Shown here: one piece after another, positions 1 to 7,344 of the stretch
Position numbering within the stretch: position 1 is the first letter of the stretch
How the letters are laid out: every line of letters starts with the position of its first letter
Assembly: GCA_900770165.1 (NCBI GenBank)
Contig: CAAGJJ010000027.1
Coordinates: 37,857 to 101,856, forward strand
Direction of reading: 5' to 3'
Origin: Clostridia bacterium
GTDB taxonomy: Bacteria; Bacillota; Clostridia; Oscillospirales; Acutalibacteraceae
DNA length: 64,000 bases
Position numbers and translations under genes: made by a program
Notes under the pieces: model-generated
Seen by the model: only the letters and a program-made list of their open reading frames with translations
Database searches by the model: none
Told to the model about the DNA's origin: nothing

Positions 1-2
1 GT

Positions 3-920
3 GCCAATAATAAAAGTAATATAAATTATTATATTTATGCTCCAGAGACAATTAAAGAAAAAAGGCCGGTTGCTATTTTGCAAATTTCTCATGGTATGTG
101 TGAGTATTTTGAAAGATATAGAGATTTGTGTGAATTTCTAAATTATAACAATATAATTGTTTGCGGAAATGATCACCTTGGGCACGGAGATAGCAAAGAA
201 CTAGGATTTTTTGCGCATGACAATGGTTTTAATTTTTTAAGTGATGATCTTTATACACTCAATAAGCTTATGAAAAAGACCTATCCAGGAGTACCATATA
301 TACTCATGGGGCATAGCATGGGATCATTTATTGCAAGGCATTATACAGAAAAATATCCCAATTCGATTGACGCATGTATTTATATGGGCTCTGGGGGAGC
401 AATACCTATTTCTAAACTGGGTATCGCGCTTGTGAAGGCAATGATTAAGATAAAGGGTGAGAAATATAGAAGTAAATATTTTTATAATTTAGTTTTTGGA
501 AAGTACAATAGTAAAATAGATAATCCTAAAAGTGAGTATGCATGGCTTACAAGAGATGAAAGTGTAGTTAAAGAATATGAAAATGATCCCAAAACGCATT
601 TTATATTTACATTGAGCGGATTTAAGGACTTAATTACACTTTTAGATATAGTAAATAGAAAAGAATGGTTTGAGACATTTCCTAAAAAATTACCGGTAAT
701 GTTGATAAGCGGTACGGAAGATCCTGTAGGAAATTATGGTAAAGGCGTTTTGCAGGTTTATAATCGTTTAATACATTCAGGGTGCGAGAATGTAGAATTA
801 AAGTTGATTCAAGAAGCTCGACATGAAGTAGTAAATGAACTTGAAAAGGAAAAAAGCTATAATTATTTAAAAGATTTTATATTAAGTGTTTCTCAAAAAA
901 ATAAACCACATTTGAACTAA
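3..920 (+). CDS. alpha/beta hydrolase, monoacylglycerol lipase-like (5' truncated)
   Basis: The frame is open from base 3 without a stop or a convincing start, so the true start lies before the window; the TTG at 78 is internal. The product is an alpha/beta-hydrolase of the lysophospholipase/monoacylglycerol lipase type (Hydrolase_4 family), expected to cleave ester bonds in lipid-like substrates. The nucleophile elbow GHSMGS lies at about 309-326, an acidic residue follows in GTEDPVG, and the catalytic His is in ARHEV near the C-terminus, so the triad looks complete. No membrane segment is visible in the part seen. Substrate is unknown. It ends at a terminator shared with the convergent DUF4364 gene. 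Confidence 0.85.
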   Translation, partial: ANNKSNINYYIYAPETIKEKRPVAILQISHGMCEYFERYRDLCEFLNYNNIIVCGNDHLGHGDSKELGFFAHDNGFNFLSDDLYTLNKLMKKTYPGVPYILMGHSMGSFIARHYTEKYPNSIDACIYMGSGGAIPISKLGIALVKAMIKIKGEKYRSKYFYNLVFGKYNSKIDNPKSEYAWLTRDESVVKEYENDPKTHFIFTLSGFKDLITLLDIVNRKEWFETFPKKLPVMLISGTEDPVGNYGKGVLQVYNRLIHSGCENVELKLIQEARHEVVNELEKEKSYNYLKDFILSVSQKNKPHLN

Positions 921-931
921 GCAAATGTGGT
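905..931. terminator. bidirectional terminator between convergent genes
   Basis: A perfect 10-bp stem (ACCACATTTG / CAAATGTGGT) with a 7-nt loop overlaps the stop codon of the hydrolase gene. It has an AT-rich tail on the plus side and a run of A on the other side, which reads as T on the minus strand, so it can serve both genes. Confidence 0.8.
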
Positions 932-946
932 ATATAATTTAATATT

Positions 947-1534
947 TTAATCATTTATTAACCTTTTTAAGCTGTTTGATATTAAATTTTTATCTTGTGT
1001 TAGAATAGCAAGTATTGTACTATATAAAATTTCTGGATCTTTATGAAAATTGTCTTTTACCATATTTGCTTGCATAATATCAGGAACATAAAGATTTAAT
1101 GACATTAGGTTAAAATTACCACCAGATATATTACAGTTTACAATATAGCCTAAGTCGTTTTTTTCTATTTTAACAGTATTTTCTTTTTGTATTTTAGCTT
1201 TTGCAAGGGTGTTTAAAGCTGCTTTTAATGCTTTTTCTCTTACAGATATTGGAAGAGATATATCAAGTTGTTTTGAAATCATTTTGCCTTCTTCAGTAAC
1301 AGTATAGAGTTTATCATTTTTGTTTTCAATGTAAATTAATCCTTTTGCAACTAAATCAGAAAAGGCATCACTTGCTTCAAAATAATTTGCTAAGTCATTA
1401 TCTTTTAATATTGAGATAATATCATCTTTCGACAGACTATTATCTATTCCTGAAAGAACATAGCATATAAGAAGCTTAATATCGTTTTTATCTGTAAGAC
1501 CTCCAGGTGCAACTCCTACGGTGAATTCATCCAA
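947..1534 (-). CDS. DUF4364 family protein
   Basis: A 195-residue soluble protein that I match to DUF4364, a family of Firmicutes with unknown function. The N-terminal PGGLTDKNDIKLLICYVL stretch is the recognisable part. Residues 15-90 look like a winged-helix fold (helices, then IYIENKNDKLYTVTEEGK like a wing), so a DNA-binding role is possible but is inference. The start is TTG at 1532-1534, seven or so bases after the strong Shine-Dalgarno sequence TAGGAGGT. It is a single gene, divergent from the cohesin-like gene and convergent with the hydrolase. Confidence 0.75.
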   Translation of the reverse strand: MDEFTVGVAPGGLTDKNDIKLLICYVLSGIDNSLSKDDIISILKDNDLANYFEASDAFSDLVAKGLIYIENKNDKLYTVTEEGKMISKQLDISLPISVREKALKAALNTLAKAKIQKENTVKIEKNDLGYIVNCNISGGNFNLMSLNLYVPDIMQANMVKDNFHKDPEILYSTILAILTQDKNLISNSLKRLIND

Positions 1535-1657
1535 TAATATTACCTCCTAAATTTATAATGATATATAATATTATAACACAGTATTTTATTTAAGTATATA
1601 TTGTTATATTACTTGGTTATTAAAGTTTATATTTATAAATGGAAGGAAATATGAAGA

Positions 1658-2734
1658 GTGAAAAAGATATTATTAATTTTATTAGCTTTAGTATTTGTAC
1701 TTTCGGTAACAGTTCCAGCATTTGCAAATAGTGAGTGTAATACATTTTTAGAGATTTCGAAAGGCCAAGCTCAAAAGGGAGAGGAAATATCTTTAAGAAT
1801 GTATATGAATTCTTTAACAGATATTAGTTTAGCTACATTTAGAGTTAAGTTATATTTCGATTCAGCAAAGCTTAAGTTTAAGGGAATAGAATCGGAAGAA
1901 AATATCGATGCTTCTGAATTTAAATATTACGAAGAAAATAATACAGTTACCTTAATTTACCTAGAATCAAGCGGAGGAATAGATATTAAATCAGGAAAAA
2001 ATGTAGGGATATTAGACTTTAAGTTTAAAGTTTTAGATAATGCTTCTACTGGTCAAACAGATTTTAGTGCAAAGATAGATGGTATTGGCGATAATGATGT
2101 AAATGAAATATTTTGTTCTGGAGTTAACACTGTAAACTTGAACATATTAGATCCTATTTACAGCAGTTGTAGATTAAAAAGTTTAGAGGTCTCAGATGGA
2201 ATTTTAGTACCTGGATTTGATCCATACATAACCGAATATAATTTAAGTGTTCCTTACGATATAAAGAGCATTGAGGTTTATGCTTCGCCACAAGATAGTT
2301 CAGATAATATTAAAGTAAATAGAAAAACTTTAGGAAGTGGTGGGAGTTGTACAGATATTAACGTGACTGTTACTTCTCAAGATAAAAAAACAAGTTTAGT
2401 TTATAAGATTAATACATATAGGGGCTTAAAGGAAAGCTCAAGTTCTAGTATTTCAAGTACATCTAAAACAAGTACAGCAGGTACAAAAGGAACATCGAAT
2501 GCTTCAAATTCTTCAGGAAGTAATTTGAGTAAAGCAAATGGTTCACAAAAGTCTGTAGGATCCGAGAAGCTATATTCTAATACAAATGGGGAACCAAGTT
2601 CTATATTAGTGAAAAATAATACGTTTTTAACTTTTGTATTTGGAACATTAATTAGTGCAGCTGTTGGTATAATTATTTATATTATTTATAGATATAAAAA
2701 TGTTCCAAAAGGGAAACATGAATTTGAAAAATAA
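1658..2734 (+). CDS. surface protein with cohesin-like and cadherin-like domains, C-terminal membrane anchor
   Basis: A 358-residue exported protein. Residues 1-23 form a signal peptide (KK, hydrophobic core, VPAFA-N). Residues about 26-170 resemble a cohesin-type beta-sandwich (LEISKGQAQKGEEISLRMYM, then an ATFRVKLYFDSAKL segment). Residues about 172-255 match the cadherin-like beta-sandwich family PF12733 (LKSLEVSDGIL, FDPYITEYNLSVP). A Ser/Thr/Gly-rich linker at about 257-305 leads to one membrane helix at about 322-344 and a short basic tail, so the domains should face outward. GTG start at 1658 with GGAAGGA upstream; an upstream ATG at 1651 is out of frame. Nine bases before the MORN gene. 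No dockerin partner is seen, so scaffolding is only inferred. Confidence 0.75.
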   Translation: MKKILLILLALVFVLSVTVPAFANSECNTFLEISKGQAQKGEEISLRMYMNSLTDISLATFRVKLYFDSAKLKFKGIESEENIDASEFKYYEENNTVTLIYLESSGGIDIKSGKNVGILDFKFKVLDNASTGQTDFSAKIDGIGDNDVNEIFCSGVNTVNLNILDPIYSSCRLKSLEVSDGILVPGFDPYITEYNLSVPYDIKSIEVYASPQDSSDNIKVNRKTLGSGGSCTDINVTVTSQDKKTSLVYKINTYRGLKESSSSSISSTSKTSTAGTKGTSNASNSSGSNLSKANGSQKSVGSEKLYSNTNGEPSSILVKNNTFLTFVFGTLISAAVGIIIYIIYRYKNVPKGKHEFEK

Positions 2735-2752
2735 GTTTAGTAGGTGAGATTT

Positions 2753-4258
2753 TTGAAAAGTAACATTTATTATTCGGTATATCATTGCTTATATGATAAT
2801 ATTGATAGTAGAGATAGCGTGTTATCCGATATTAGAAAGAAATATTTTGAAACAGGTTTAGAAATAAAGAATAAGGTGGCTAAAGAAATAGATTCTGTAA
2901 CATATAAATATTCTTATCATCTTAAATATGGGCAACCGTTAAAGTGGAAAAAGATGGTAGGAGAAAAGCTATTGGAAAAAAGCCAGCCTGATGGTAATGG
3001 TGGATATAAAATTATTACTTATGGTGAACATAAAAAAGCAATTAAAATTAGGTATTATTCATTGGAGCATGAATGGATGAGATCAGAGTATTTTGCAAAA
3101 GATGAAATAAAAAAGATCCCCTCAGTAATATTAATGCCTGATGATGAATACGATAAAATAAAAATTTGTTATAGAGATAATGGTTGCAATTGTAGAGATA
3201 TCGAAGTTGTTAAATGTGACTTGAATATTGATATTAAAGATATTGATTTGTATAGCAAAAGGCTTGGATTCGAATATTTAGTTTGTTATACATACGAAGG
3301 TGTGCTTTTTTATTGTGAAGGAAATGTAAAAGAAAAAATAATTGATCTTAGTAATAAAGCAATAAATAATATTGAAGATTCAACGGTTGAAGATACAGTT
3401 AACTTAGAAGAAGATGGAAAATCTATAGATAAAAAAACAAGATTTACAGAAAAAGATAAAATAAAATATTTAAATGAAGAAAATAAAGAAAATTTGAACT
3501 GTAATTTTAAAGAAGAGCATTATTTTTATGTTGGAGAAACGAAAAATAATTTAAGAGATGGAAGAGGTAGAACATCCAAATTAAATGGAAAGACGGTTTA
3601 TGAGGGTGCATATAAAAATGGGAAACGAAATGGTTTTGGCTCTTTGTATTATACTAACGATAAGCTATGTTATGTTGGAAACTGGAAAAATAATAAGAGA
3701 GATGGATTAGGCGTTTCGTTTAATGATAATCAAAATGTTGTACATGTGGGTACATGGAGAGACGACAAGCTAGATGGAGTGGGGACTAAATTTGACGAAT
3801 TTGGAAATATTGTTTTTTCAGGGACTTTGAATAGTGGAAAGATTAATGGTGCTGGAATAAGATATAATCTAGAAAATAAAAGTTATATTGTTGAGCAGTG
3901 GAATAATGGAAATCTAAAAAATAAATTTACAGAGTTTAGCGCGGAAGGTAAACTTTTATATTATGGAGAAATGGAGCATTTCAAAAGGCAAGGCTATGGT
4001 ATACAATATAATGATAACGGAGGAATTATTTATGAGGGGTATTGGGTAGATAATTGCTACAATGGTAAAGGAACTATATTATATAACGACCATAAATATA
4101 CTGGCTTATTTGAAAATTCTAAACCTTGTGGTAAAGGCGTTATATATAAAAACGATGGAACAACAATACAAGGTATATTTTTAAGCTGTAAAACTGAAAA
4201 CTGTGATACTATTAAATTTGAAAATGATGTAGAATATTATTTTATTCCTTCGGTATAA
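2753..4258 (+). CDS. MORN-repeat protein
   Basis: About 501 residues. The first ~170 residues resemble no family I know; they are charged, lack a signal peptide, and include a small Cys cluster (DNGCNCRD). From about residue 255 to the end there are about eight MORN-type repeats, with the pattern Y-x-G-x-W/Y-K-N-x-K-R-x-G-x-G (YEGAYKNGKRNGFG, YVGNWKNNKRDGLG, YEGYWVDNCYNGKG). MORN repeats form a beta-hairpin solenoid, used in eukaryotes for protein or lipid contact; the bacterial role is unclear. I prefer TTG at 2753 over GTG at 2744, because the latter lies inside the likely ribosome site AGGTGAG. Probably cotranscribed with the preceding surface protein and the following ilvE. Confidence 0.75.
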   Translation: MKSNIYYSVYHCLYDNIDSRDSVLSDIRKKYFETGLEIKNKVAKEIDSVTYKYSYHLKYGQPLKWKKMVGEKLLEKSQPDGNGGYKIITYGEHKKAIKIRYYSLEHEWMRSEYFAKDEIKKIPSVILMPDDEYDKIKICYRDNGCNCRDIEVVKCDLNIDIKDIDLYSKRLGFEYLVCYTYEGVLFYCEGNVKEKIIDLSNKAINNIEDSTVEDTVNLEEDGKSIDKKTRFTEKDKIKYLNEENKENLNCNFKEEHYFYVGETKNNLRDGRGRTSKLNGKTVYEGAYKNGKRNGFGSLYYTNDKLCYVGNWKNNKRDGLGVSFNDNQNVVHVGTWRDDKLDGVGTKFDEFGNIVFSGTLNSGKINGAGIRYNLENKSYIVEQWNNGNLKNKFTEFSAEGKLLYYGEMEHFKRQGYGIQYNDNGGIIYEGYWVDNCYNGKGTILYNDHKYTGLFENSKPCGKGVIYKNDGTTIQGIFLSCKTENCDTIKFENDVEYYFIPSV

Positions 4259-4289
4259 ATGACTTCAAGCTTTTTAAAGAGGTGTCACT

Positions 4290-5357
4290 ATGCAGAAAAT
4301 AGAAGTTGAGCTAACAAAAGTTCCAAAAGAAAAGCCAAAAGATCAAAACTTATTAGGATTTGGAAAAATATTCACTGACCATATGTTTGTTATGGATTAT
4401 GATACTGGTATAGGTTGGCACAACCCTAGAATAATACCTTATGGAAATATCGAAATTAGCCCTGCAGCAATGTGCTTACATTATGGGCAGGAAGTATTTG
4501 AAGGTCTTAAAGCATATAAATCTAAAGACAATAGAATTCTTTTATTTAGACCTTTAAAAAATATGCAGCGTATGAATGTTTCCAACGATAGACTTTGTAT
4601 TCCTAGAATCGATGAGGAATTTTGTGTTGAGGCTATAAAAAAACTAGTTTCTGTAGACAAAGCTTGGGTACCAGATTTAGAAGGAACTGCTTTATATATT
4701 AGACCATTTATAATATCGGTAGATCCTTTTTTAGGGGTGCATCCTGCTGATCATCTAAAATTTATTATTATTTGTTCTCCTGTTGGTGTATATTATCCTC
4801 AAGGTATAAATCCTGTAAATATTTATGTTGAAACAAATTATGTAAGAGCAGTTAAAGGTGGTATTGGATTTGCAAAAACAGCTGGTAATTATGCAGCGTC
4901 ACTAAAAGCACAATATGAAGCTGAAAAACAAAAATATACTCAAGTTTTATGGCTTGATGGAATAGAAAAAAAGTATATTGAAGAAGTAGGAACTATGAAT
5001 GTTTTTTTTGTAATAGGTGATAAAATTATTACTCCAGCTCTTAATGGTTCAATACTTCCAGGAATAACACGTTTGTCTGTAATAGAATTAATGAAATTAT
5101 GGAAATATAATATTGTAGAAAGAAAAATATCTATTGAAGAAGTTTATAATGCTTATATTTCTGGAGATTTAAAAGAGGCTTTTGGTACTGGCACAGCAGC
5201 AGTTGTATCTCCTATAGGAGAGCTTAAATGGAATGACAAGATTATGAAAATAAATAATGGAAAGACAGGAAAGATTGCGAAAAAAATTTATGATAATTTA
5301 ACAAATATCCAATTGGGAAATGCCGAAAATAGTATGAATTGGGTTGTTGAAATTTAA
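4290..5357 (+). CDS. ilvE: branched-chain amino acid aminotransferase
   Basis: A 355-residue class IV PLP-dependent aminotransferase that interconverts valine, leucine and isoleucine with their 2-oxo acids, using 2-oxoglutarate/glutamate in the cytoplasm. The PLP lysine is K196 in GGIGFAKTAGNYAASL, and the conserved EEVGTMNVFF and GTGTAAVVSPIG phosphate-binding stretches are present. The length is typical of the bacterial-eukaryotic BCAT type. ATG at 4290 follows AGAGGTG. The 31-base gap to the MORN gene holds no promoter or T-box that I can see, so it is probably read through from upstream, an unusual partner for ilvE. A strong terminator follows. Confidence 0.93.
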   Translation: MQKIEVELTKVPKEKPKDQNLLGFGKIFTDHMFVMDYDTGIGWHNPRIIPYGNIEISPAAMCLHYGQEVFEGLKAYKSKDNRILLFRPLKNMQRMNVSNDRLCIPRIDEEFCVEAIKKLVSVDKAWVPDLEGTALYIRPFIISVDPFLGVHPADHLKFIIICSPVGVYYPQGINPVNIYVETNYVRAVKGGIGFAKTAGNYAASLKAQYEAEKQKYTQVLWLDGIEKKYIEEVGTMNVFFVIGDKIITPALNGSILPGITRLSVIELMKLWKYNIVERKISIEEVYNAYISGDLKEAFGTGTAAVVSPIGELKWNDKIMKINNGKTGKIAKKIYDNLTNIQLGNAENSMNWVVEI

Positions 5358-5410
5358 CGAAATTTTTGGTTTATTGTATTTATTAATATATTTTTAAGTT
5401 ATATATTAAC

Positions 5411-5443
5411 AAAAAGATGGACAATATTCTATCCATCTTTTTT
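5411..5443 (+). terminator. intrinsic terminator after ilvE
   Basis: An 11-bp perfect stem (AAAAAGATGGA / TCCATCTTTTT) with a 10-nt loop runs into a T-tract. It separates the cohesin-MORN-ilvE unit from the sigH promoter. Confidence 0.88.
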
Positions 5444-5514
5444 CAATTGTTCAAATGCTTGTTATATTATTTACAAAAAAAGTAATAAATTTAGCTGTAA
5501 AATAAATAAAAGTG

Positions 5515-5543
5515 TTGACATTGAGTAAATTATAGGGTATGAT
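5515..5543 (+). promoter_or_regulatory. sigma-A type promoter of the sigH-like gene
   Basis: TTGACA at 5515-5520, a 17-base spacer, then TATGAT at 5538-5543: consensus -35 and one mismatch at -10. The predicted transcript starts near 5550, about 30 bases before the ATG. Confidence 0.85.
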
Positions 5544-5579
5544 ACAAATGTTGCTAAAGTAGGTTTAAGAGGTGTTTCA

Positions 5580-6170
5580 ATGCAAGAAAGAGATAAAGAG
5601 ACAGATTTAACGGCCTTAGACGATAGCCAATTAACCTATTTTGTACAAAAAGGAAATGAAGATGCATTTAATGAACTAATATCGAGGTATATTTCATTAA
5701 TTAAATCTAAAGCATTTGATTGCCGAAACTTAGGAATTGATTATGATGATTTATTTCAAGAAGGACTTTTAGGCCTCCTTAATGCAGCTAGAACATTTGA
5801 ACCTCTAGGCAAAGCTAGTTTTAGGACTTATGCTGGGTTGTGTATTAAAAGAAGAATGTATACTTTGTTTAAATCGTCTGCAAGGCAAAAGCGAATTCCT
5901 TCAAAAAATTTGGTTTCTTTGAATGAAAATGCAGAAGATTTAGAAGTTAGACTTTTGAACAATCCAGAAGAGATGTTTATTAAGAAAGAAGAGGACGAGT
6001 TAAGGGATGTTCAAATAAAAAAAGTTTTATCAGATCTTGAACTTAAAGTTTTGTATATGTATATTAGTGGCAGCTCTTATAGCGAAATATCGGGAAAAAT
6101 TGGGATTAGTTTTAAGTCAGTAGATAATGCTCTTCAACGGATTAAGAAAAAATTAAGGGAAATTAAATAA
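5580..6170 (+). CDS. sigH: RNA polymerase sigma factor, SigH-like
   Basis: A 196-residue sigma-70 family factor. Region 2 (about 50-110: DDLFQEGLLGLLNAARTFEP, then ASFRTYAGLCIKRRMYTLFK) and region 4 (about 140-192: DLELKVLYMYISGSSYSEISGKIG, SVDNALQRIKKKLRE) align well from memory with Bacillus subtilis SigH, including the ARQKRIPSKNLVSLNE linker. SigH drives early stationary-phase and sporulation genes. In B. subtilis it lies upstream of rpmG-secE-nusG; here a tRNA-like element and a zinc-ribbon gene follow instead. ATG at 5580 has AGAGGTG upstream, and a near-consensus vegetative promoter lies 37 bases before the start. Confidence 0.85.
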   Translation: MQERDKETDLTALDDSQLTYFVQKGNEDAFNELISRYISLIKSKAFDCRNLGIDYDDLFQEGLLGLLNAARTFEPLGKASFRTYAGLCIKRRMYTLFKSSARQKRIPSKNLVSLNENAEDLEVRLLNNPEEMFIKKEEDELRDVQIKKVLSDLELKVLYMYISGSSYSEISGKIGISFKSVDNALQRIKKKLREIK

Positions 6171-6180
6171 ATGTATTTTA

Positions 6181-6243
6181 TGCCCAGATAGCTTAAGTAG
6201 AGCGTTGGTTTCAAAGGCGACGGTGCAAGTCCGTCTAAGGGCA
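6181..6243 (+). ncRNA. compact tRNA-like element or decayed tRNA
   Basis: The 63 bases fit tRNA geometry except in the middle. Acceptor GCCCAGA (6182-6188) faces TAAGGGC (6236-6242), with four outer G-C pairs, two mismatches and an inner A-T pair; T6181 and A6243 can pair as well. TA follows at positions 8-9. The D stem is GCTT/GAGC with a 5-nt loop (6191-6203). A perfect 5-bp T arm is GACGG/CCGTC with loop TGCAAGT (6219-6235), and A6243 would be the discriminator. Only 14 bases (6205-6218) lie where an anticodon arm and variable loop need about 21, so no normal anticodon stem forms, and no CCA is encoded. It is either a decayed tRNA or a tRNA-mimicking RNA or leader. It lies just after sigH. 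Confidence 0.45.
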
Positions 6244-6274
6244 AATATTTTTAATCCAAAGCGAGGTATATTAA

Positions 6275-6553
6275 ATGTACGAAGACAAAACTCTCATTTG
6301 CAAGGAATGTGGCGCTGAATTTACATTTACAGCAGGTGAACAAGAATTTTATGCATCAAAAGGTTTTGTAAATGAACCACAAAGATGTAAAGCATGCCGT
6401 GATTCACGTAAAAATGCTGCTAAAATGAATCGTGAAATGTTTGTAGCAGAATGTGCTTCTTGTGGCCAAGAAGCTAAAGTTCCTTTTAGACCACGTGAAG
6501 ACCGTCCAGTATATTGCAGCGAATGTTTTGCAAAAATGAGAGAAGAAGCATAG
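6275..6553 (+). CDS. double zinc-ribbon protein
   Basis: A 92-residue protein with two Cys4 zinc-ribbon units: C9/C12 with C38/C41, and C60/C63 with C81/C84. The second carries the signature PFRPREDRPVYCSEC found in small clostridial zinc-ribbon proteins, often next to cold-shock domains. There is no other domain and no signal peptide, so it is probably a cytoplasmic nucleic-acid or protein adaptor; exact function is unknown. ATG at 6275 follows GCGAGGT. It is probably cotranscribed with the sigH-like gene and the tRNA-like element, and ends at a G+C-rich terminator. Confidence 0.8.
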   Translation: MYEDKTLICKECGAEFTFTAGEQEFYASKGFVNEPQRCKACRDSRKNAAKMNREMFVAECASCGQEAKVPFRPREDRPVYCSECFAKMREEA

Positions 6554-6572
6554 ATTTTTATGCGAGAAAACA

Positions 6573-6598
6573 CCCCGGATTTTCCGGGGCGTTTTTTT
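6573..6598. terminator. terminator between zinc-ribbon and spore protein genes
   Basis: G+C-rich stem CCCCGG(A)/(T)CCGGGG with a 3-nt loop, followed by seven T. The convergent spore protein gene stops at 6597, so the T-run overlaps its end; the other side is only modestly T-rich. Confidence 0.88.
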
Positions 6599-6788
6599 AT
6601 TTCATGTTTGATTCATACTGCTCAATCATTTTTTTAACCATCTGTCCGCCAACAGAACCGGCTTCTCTGGATGTTAAATGACCATTATAGCCTTGTTTAA
6701 GATTAACTCCGACTTCATTTGCAGCTTCCATCTTGAATTTATCAAGAGCTTCTCTTGCTTCTGGTACAACTACTGAATTCTTAGACAT
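6597..6788 (-). CDS. alpha/beta-type small acid-soluble spore protein
   Basis: A 63-residue SASP that coats and protects DNA in the dormant spore and is degraded by the GPR protease at germination. The GPR-site region KFKMEAANEVGV (about 18-29) and the DNA-binding segment GYNGHLTSREAGSVGGQMVKKMI (about 34-56) are both intact; length is typical. The ribosome site AAAGGAG lies a few bases before ATG. Single gene with a candidate forespore promoter upstream. It is direct evidence that the organism forms endospores. Confidence 0.95.
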   Translation of the reverse strand: MSKNSVVVPEAREALDKFKMEAANEVGVNLKQGYNGHLTSREAGSVGGQMVKKMIEQYESNMK

Positions 6789-6854
6789 TTTTATACACTC
6801 CTTTTATTAGCCGTTTTTAATTTTATTTGCGTTTGCAATTATAGTTTGTGCATT

Positions 6855-6885
6855 GAGTACATTTTTATTATTGGAAATTTATTCA
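6855..6885 (-). promoter_or_regulatory. candidate sigma-G/F promoter of the SASP gene
   Basis: On the minus strand, TGAATA (6880-6885) matches the sigma-G -35, and TGTACTC (6855-6861), 18 bases on, matches CATACTA at four of seven positions. Such genes are known to be forespore-transcribed; this site is inferred. Confidence 0.45.
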
Positions 6886-6960
6886 TTGTGTTGACGCTTT
6901 AAAAAATGAAAATAAGTGTATTTTTTACTAAATTTTTATATAAATTTATTTTAAATATAG

Positions 6961-6989
6961 TTGACAAAGTATGGCTGATGTGTTATTAT
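6961..6989 (+). promoter_or_regulatory. promoter of the tRNA-Ser pair
   Basis: TTGACA at 6961-6966, a 17-base spacer and TATTAT at 6984-6989, about 20 bases before the first tRNA. Confidence 0.85.
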
Positions 6990-7009
6990 ACAAGTCGTAG
7001 CTCTGCTAT

Positions 7010-7098
7010 GGAGAGGTGTCCGAGTGGTTTAAGGAGCTAGTCTTGAAAACTAGTGATCCCGCAAGGGACCAAGGGTTCGAATCCCTTCCTCTCCGCCA
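7010..7098 (+). tRNA. tRNA-Ser (anticodon TGA)
   Basis: A class II tRNA with acceptor GGAGAGG/CCTCTCC, anticodon loop CTTGAAA (TGA, reads UCN codons), a long variable arm (GATCCCGCAAGGGACC), T loop TTCGAAT, discriminator G and an encoded CCA. Confidence 0.97.
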
Positions 7099-7120
7099 TT
7101 TTTATTGTTTTATCAAATTT

Positions 7121-7210
7121 GGAGAAGTACTCAAGTGGTGAAGAGGCTCCCCTGCTAAGGGAGTAGGTCGGGTAACTGGCGCGAGGGTTCAAATCCCTCC
7201 TTCTCCGCCA
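7121..7210 (+). tRNA. tRNA-Ser (anticodon GCT)
   Basis: A class II tRNA with acceptor GGAGAAG/CTTCTCC, anticodon loop CTGCTAA (GCT, reads AGC/AGU), a long variable arm, T loop TTCAAAT, discriminator G and an encoded CCA. It is 22 bases behind the first tRNA-Ser, so both probably share one transcript. Confidence 0.97.
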
Positions 7211-7232
7211 AATTAAAATTTCGACATATTTA

Positions 7233-7270
7233 ACCGCCTATCGTACTTGTAATTATGATAGGTGGTTTTT
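7233..7270 (+). terminator. terminator of the tRNA-Ser unit
   Basis: A 10-bp stem (ACCGCCTATC / GATAGGTGGT, one G-U pair) with a 14-nt loop, then a T-run. Confidence 0.85.
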
Positions 7271-7344
7271 GTTAGTTATAAGGATAATTTTTAATAAGCT
7301 AAGTTTTAACTATTGCTATTATGTTAAAAAAGAGGGATTGATAA

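Noticed and set aside
6182..6243. HDV-like self-cleaving ribozyme: the CTAAGGG after the T-arm-like hairpin recalls the catalytic joining segment.
   Set aside because: No convincing P1 helix precedes it and no suitable L3/P1.1 can be drawn; the D-arm and T-arm geometry fits a tRNA shape much better.
6349..6573. Minus-strand frame over the zinc-ribbon gene.
   Set aside because: A shadow of the Cys-rich codons; no start context, and no similarity to known proteins.
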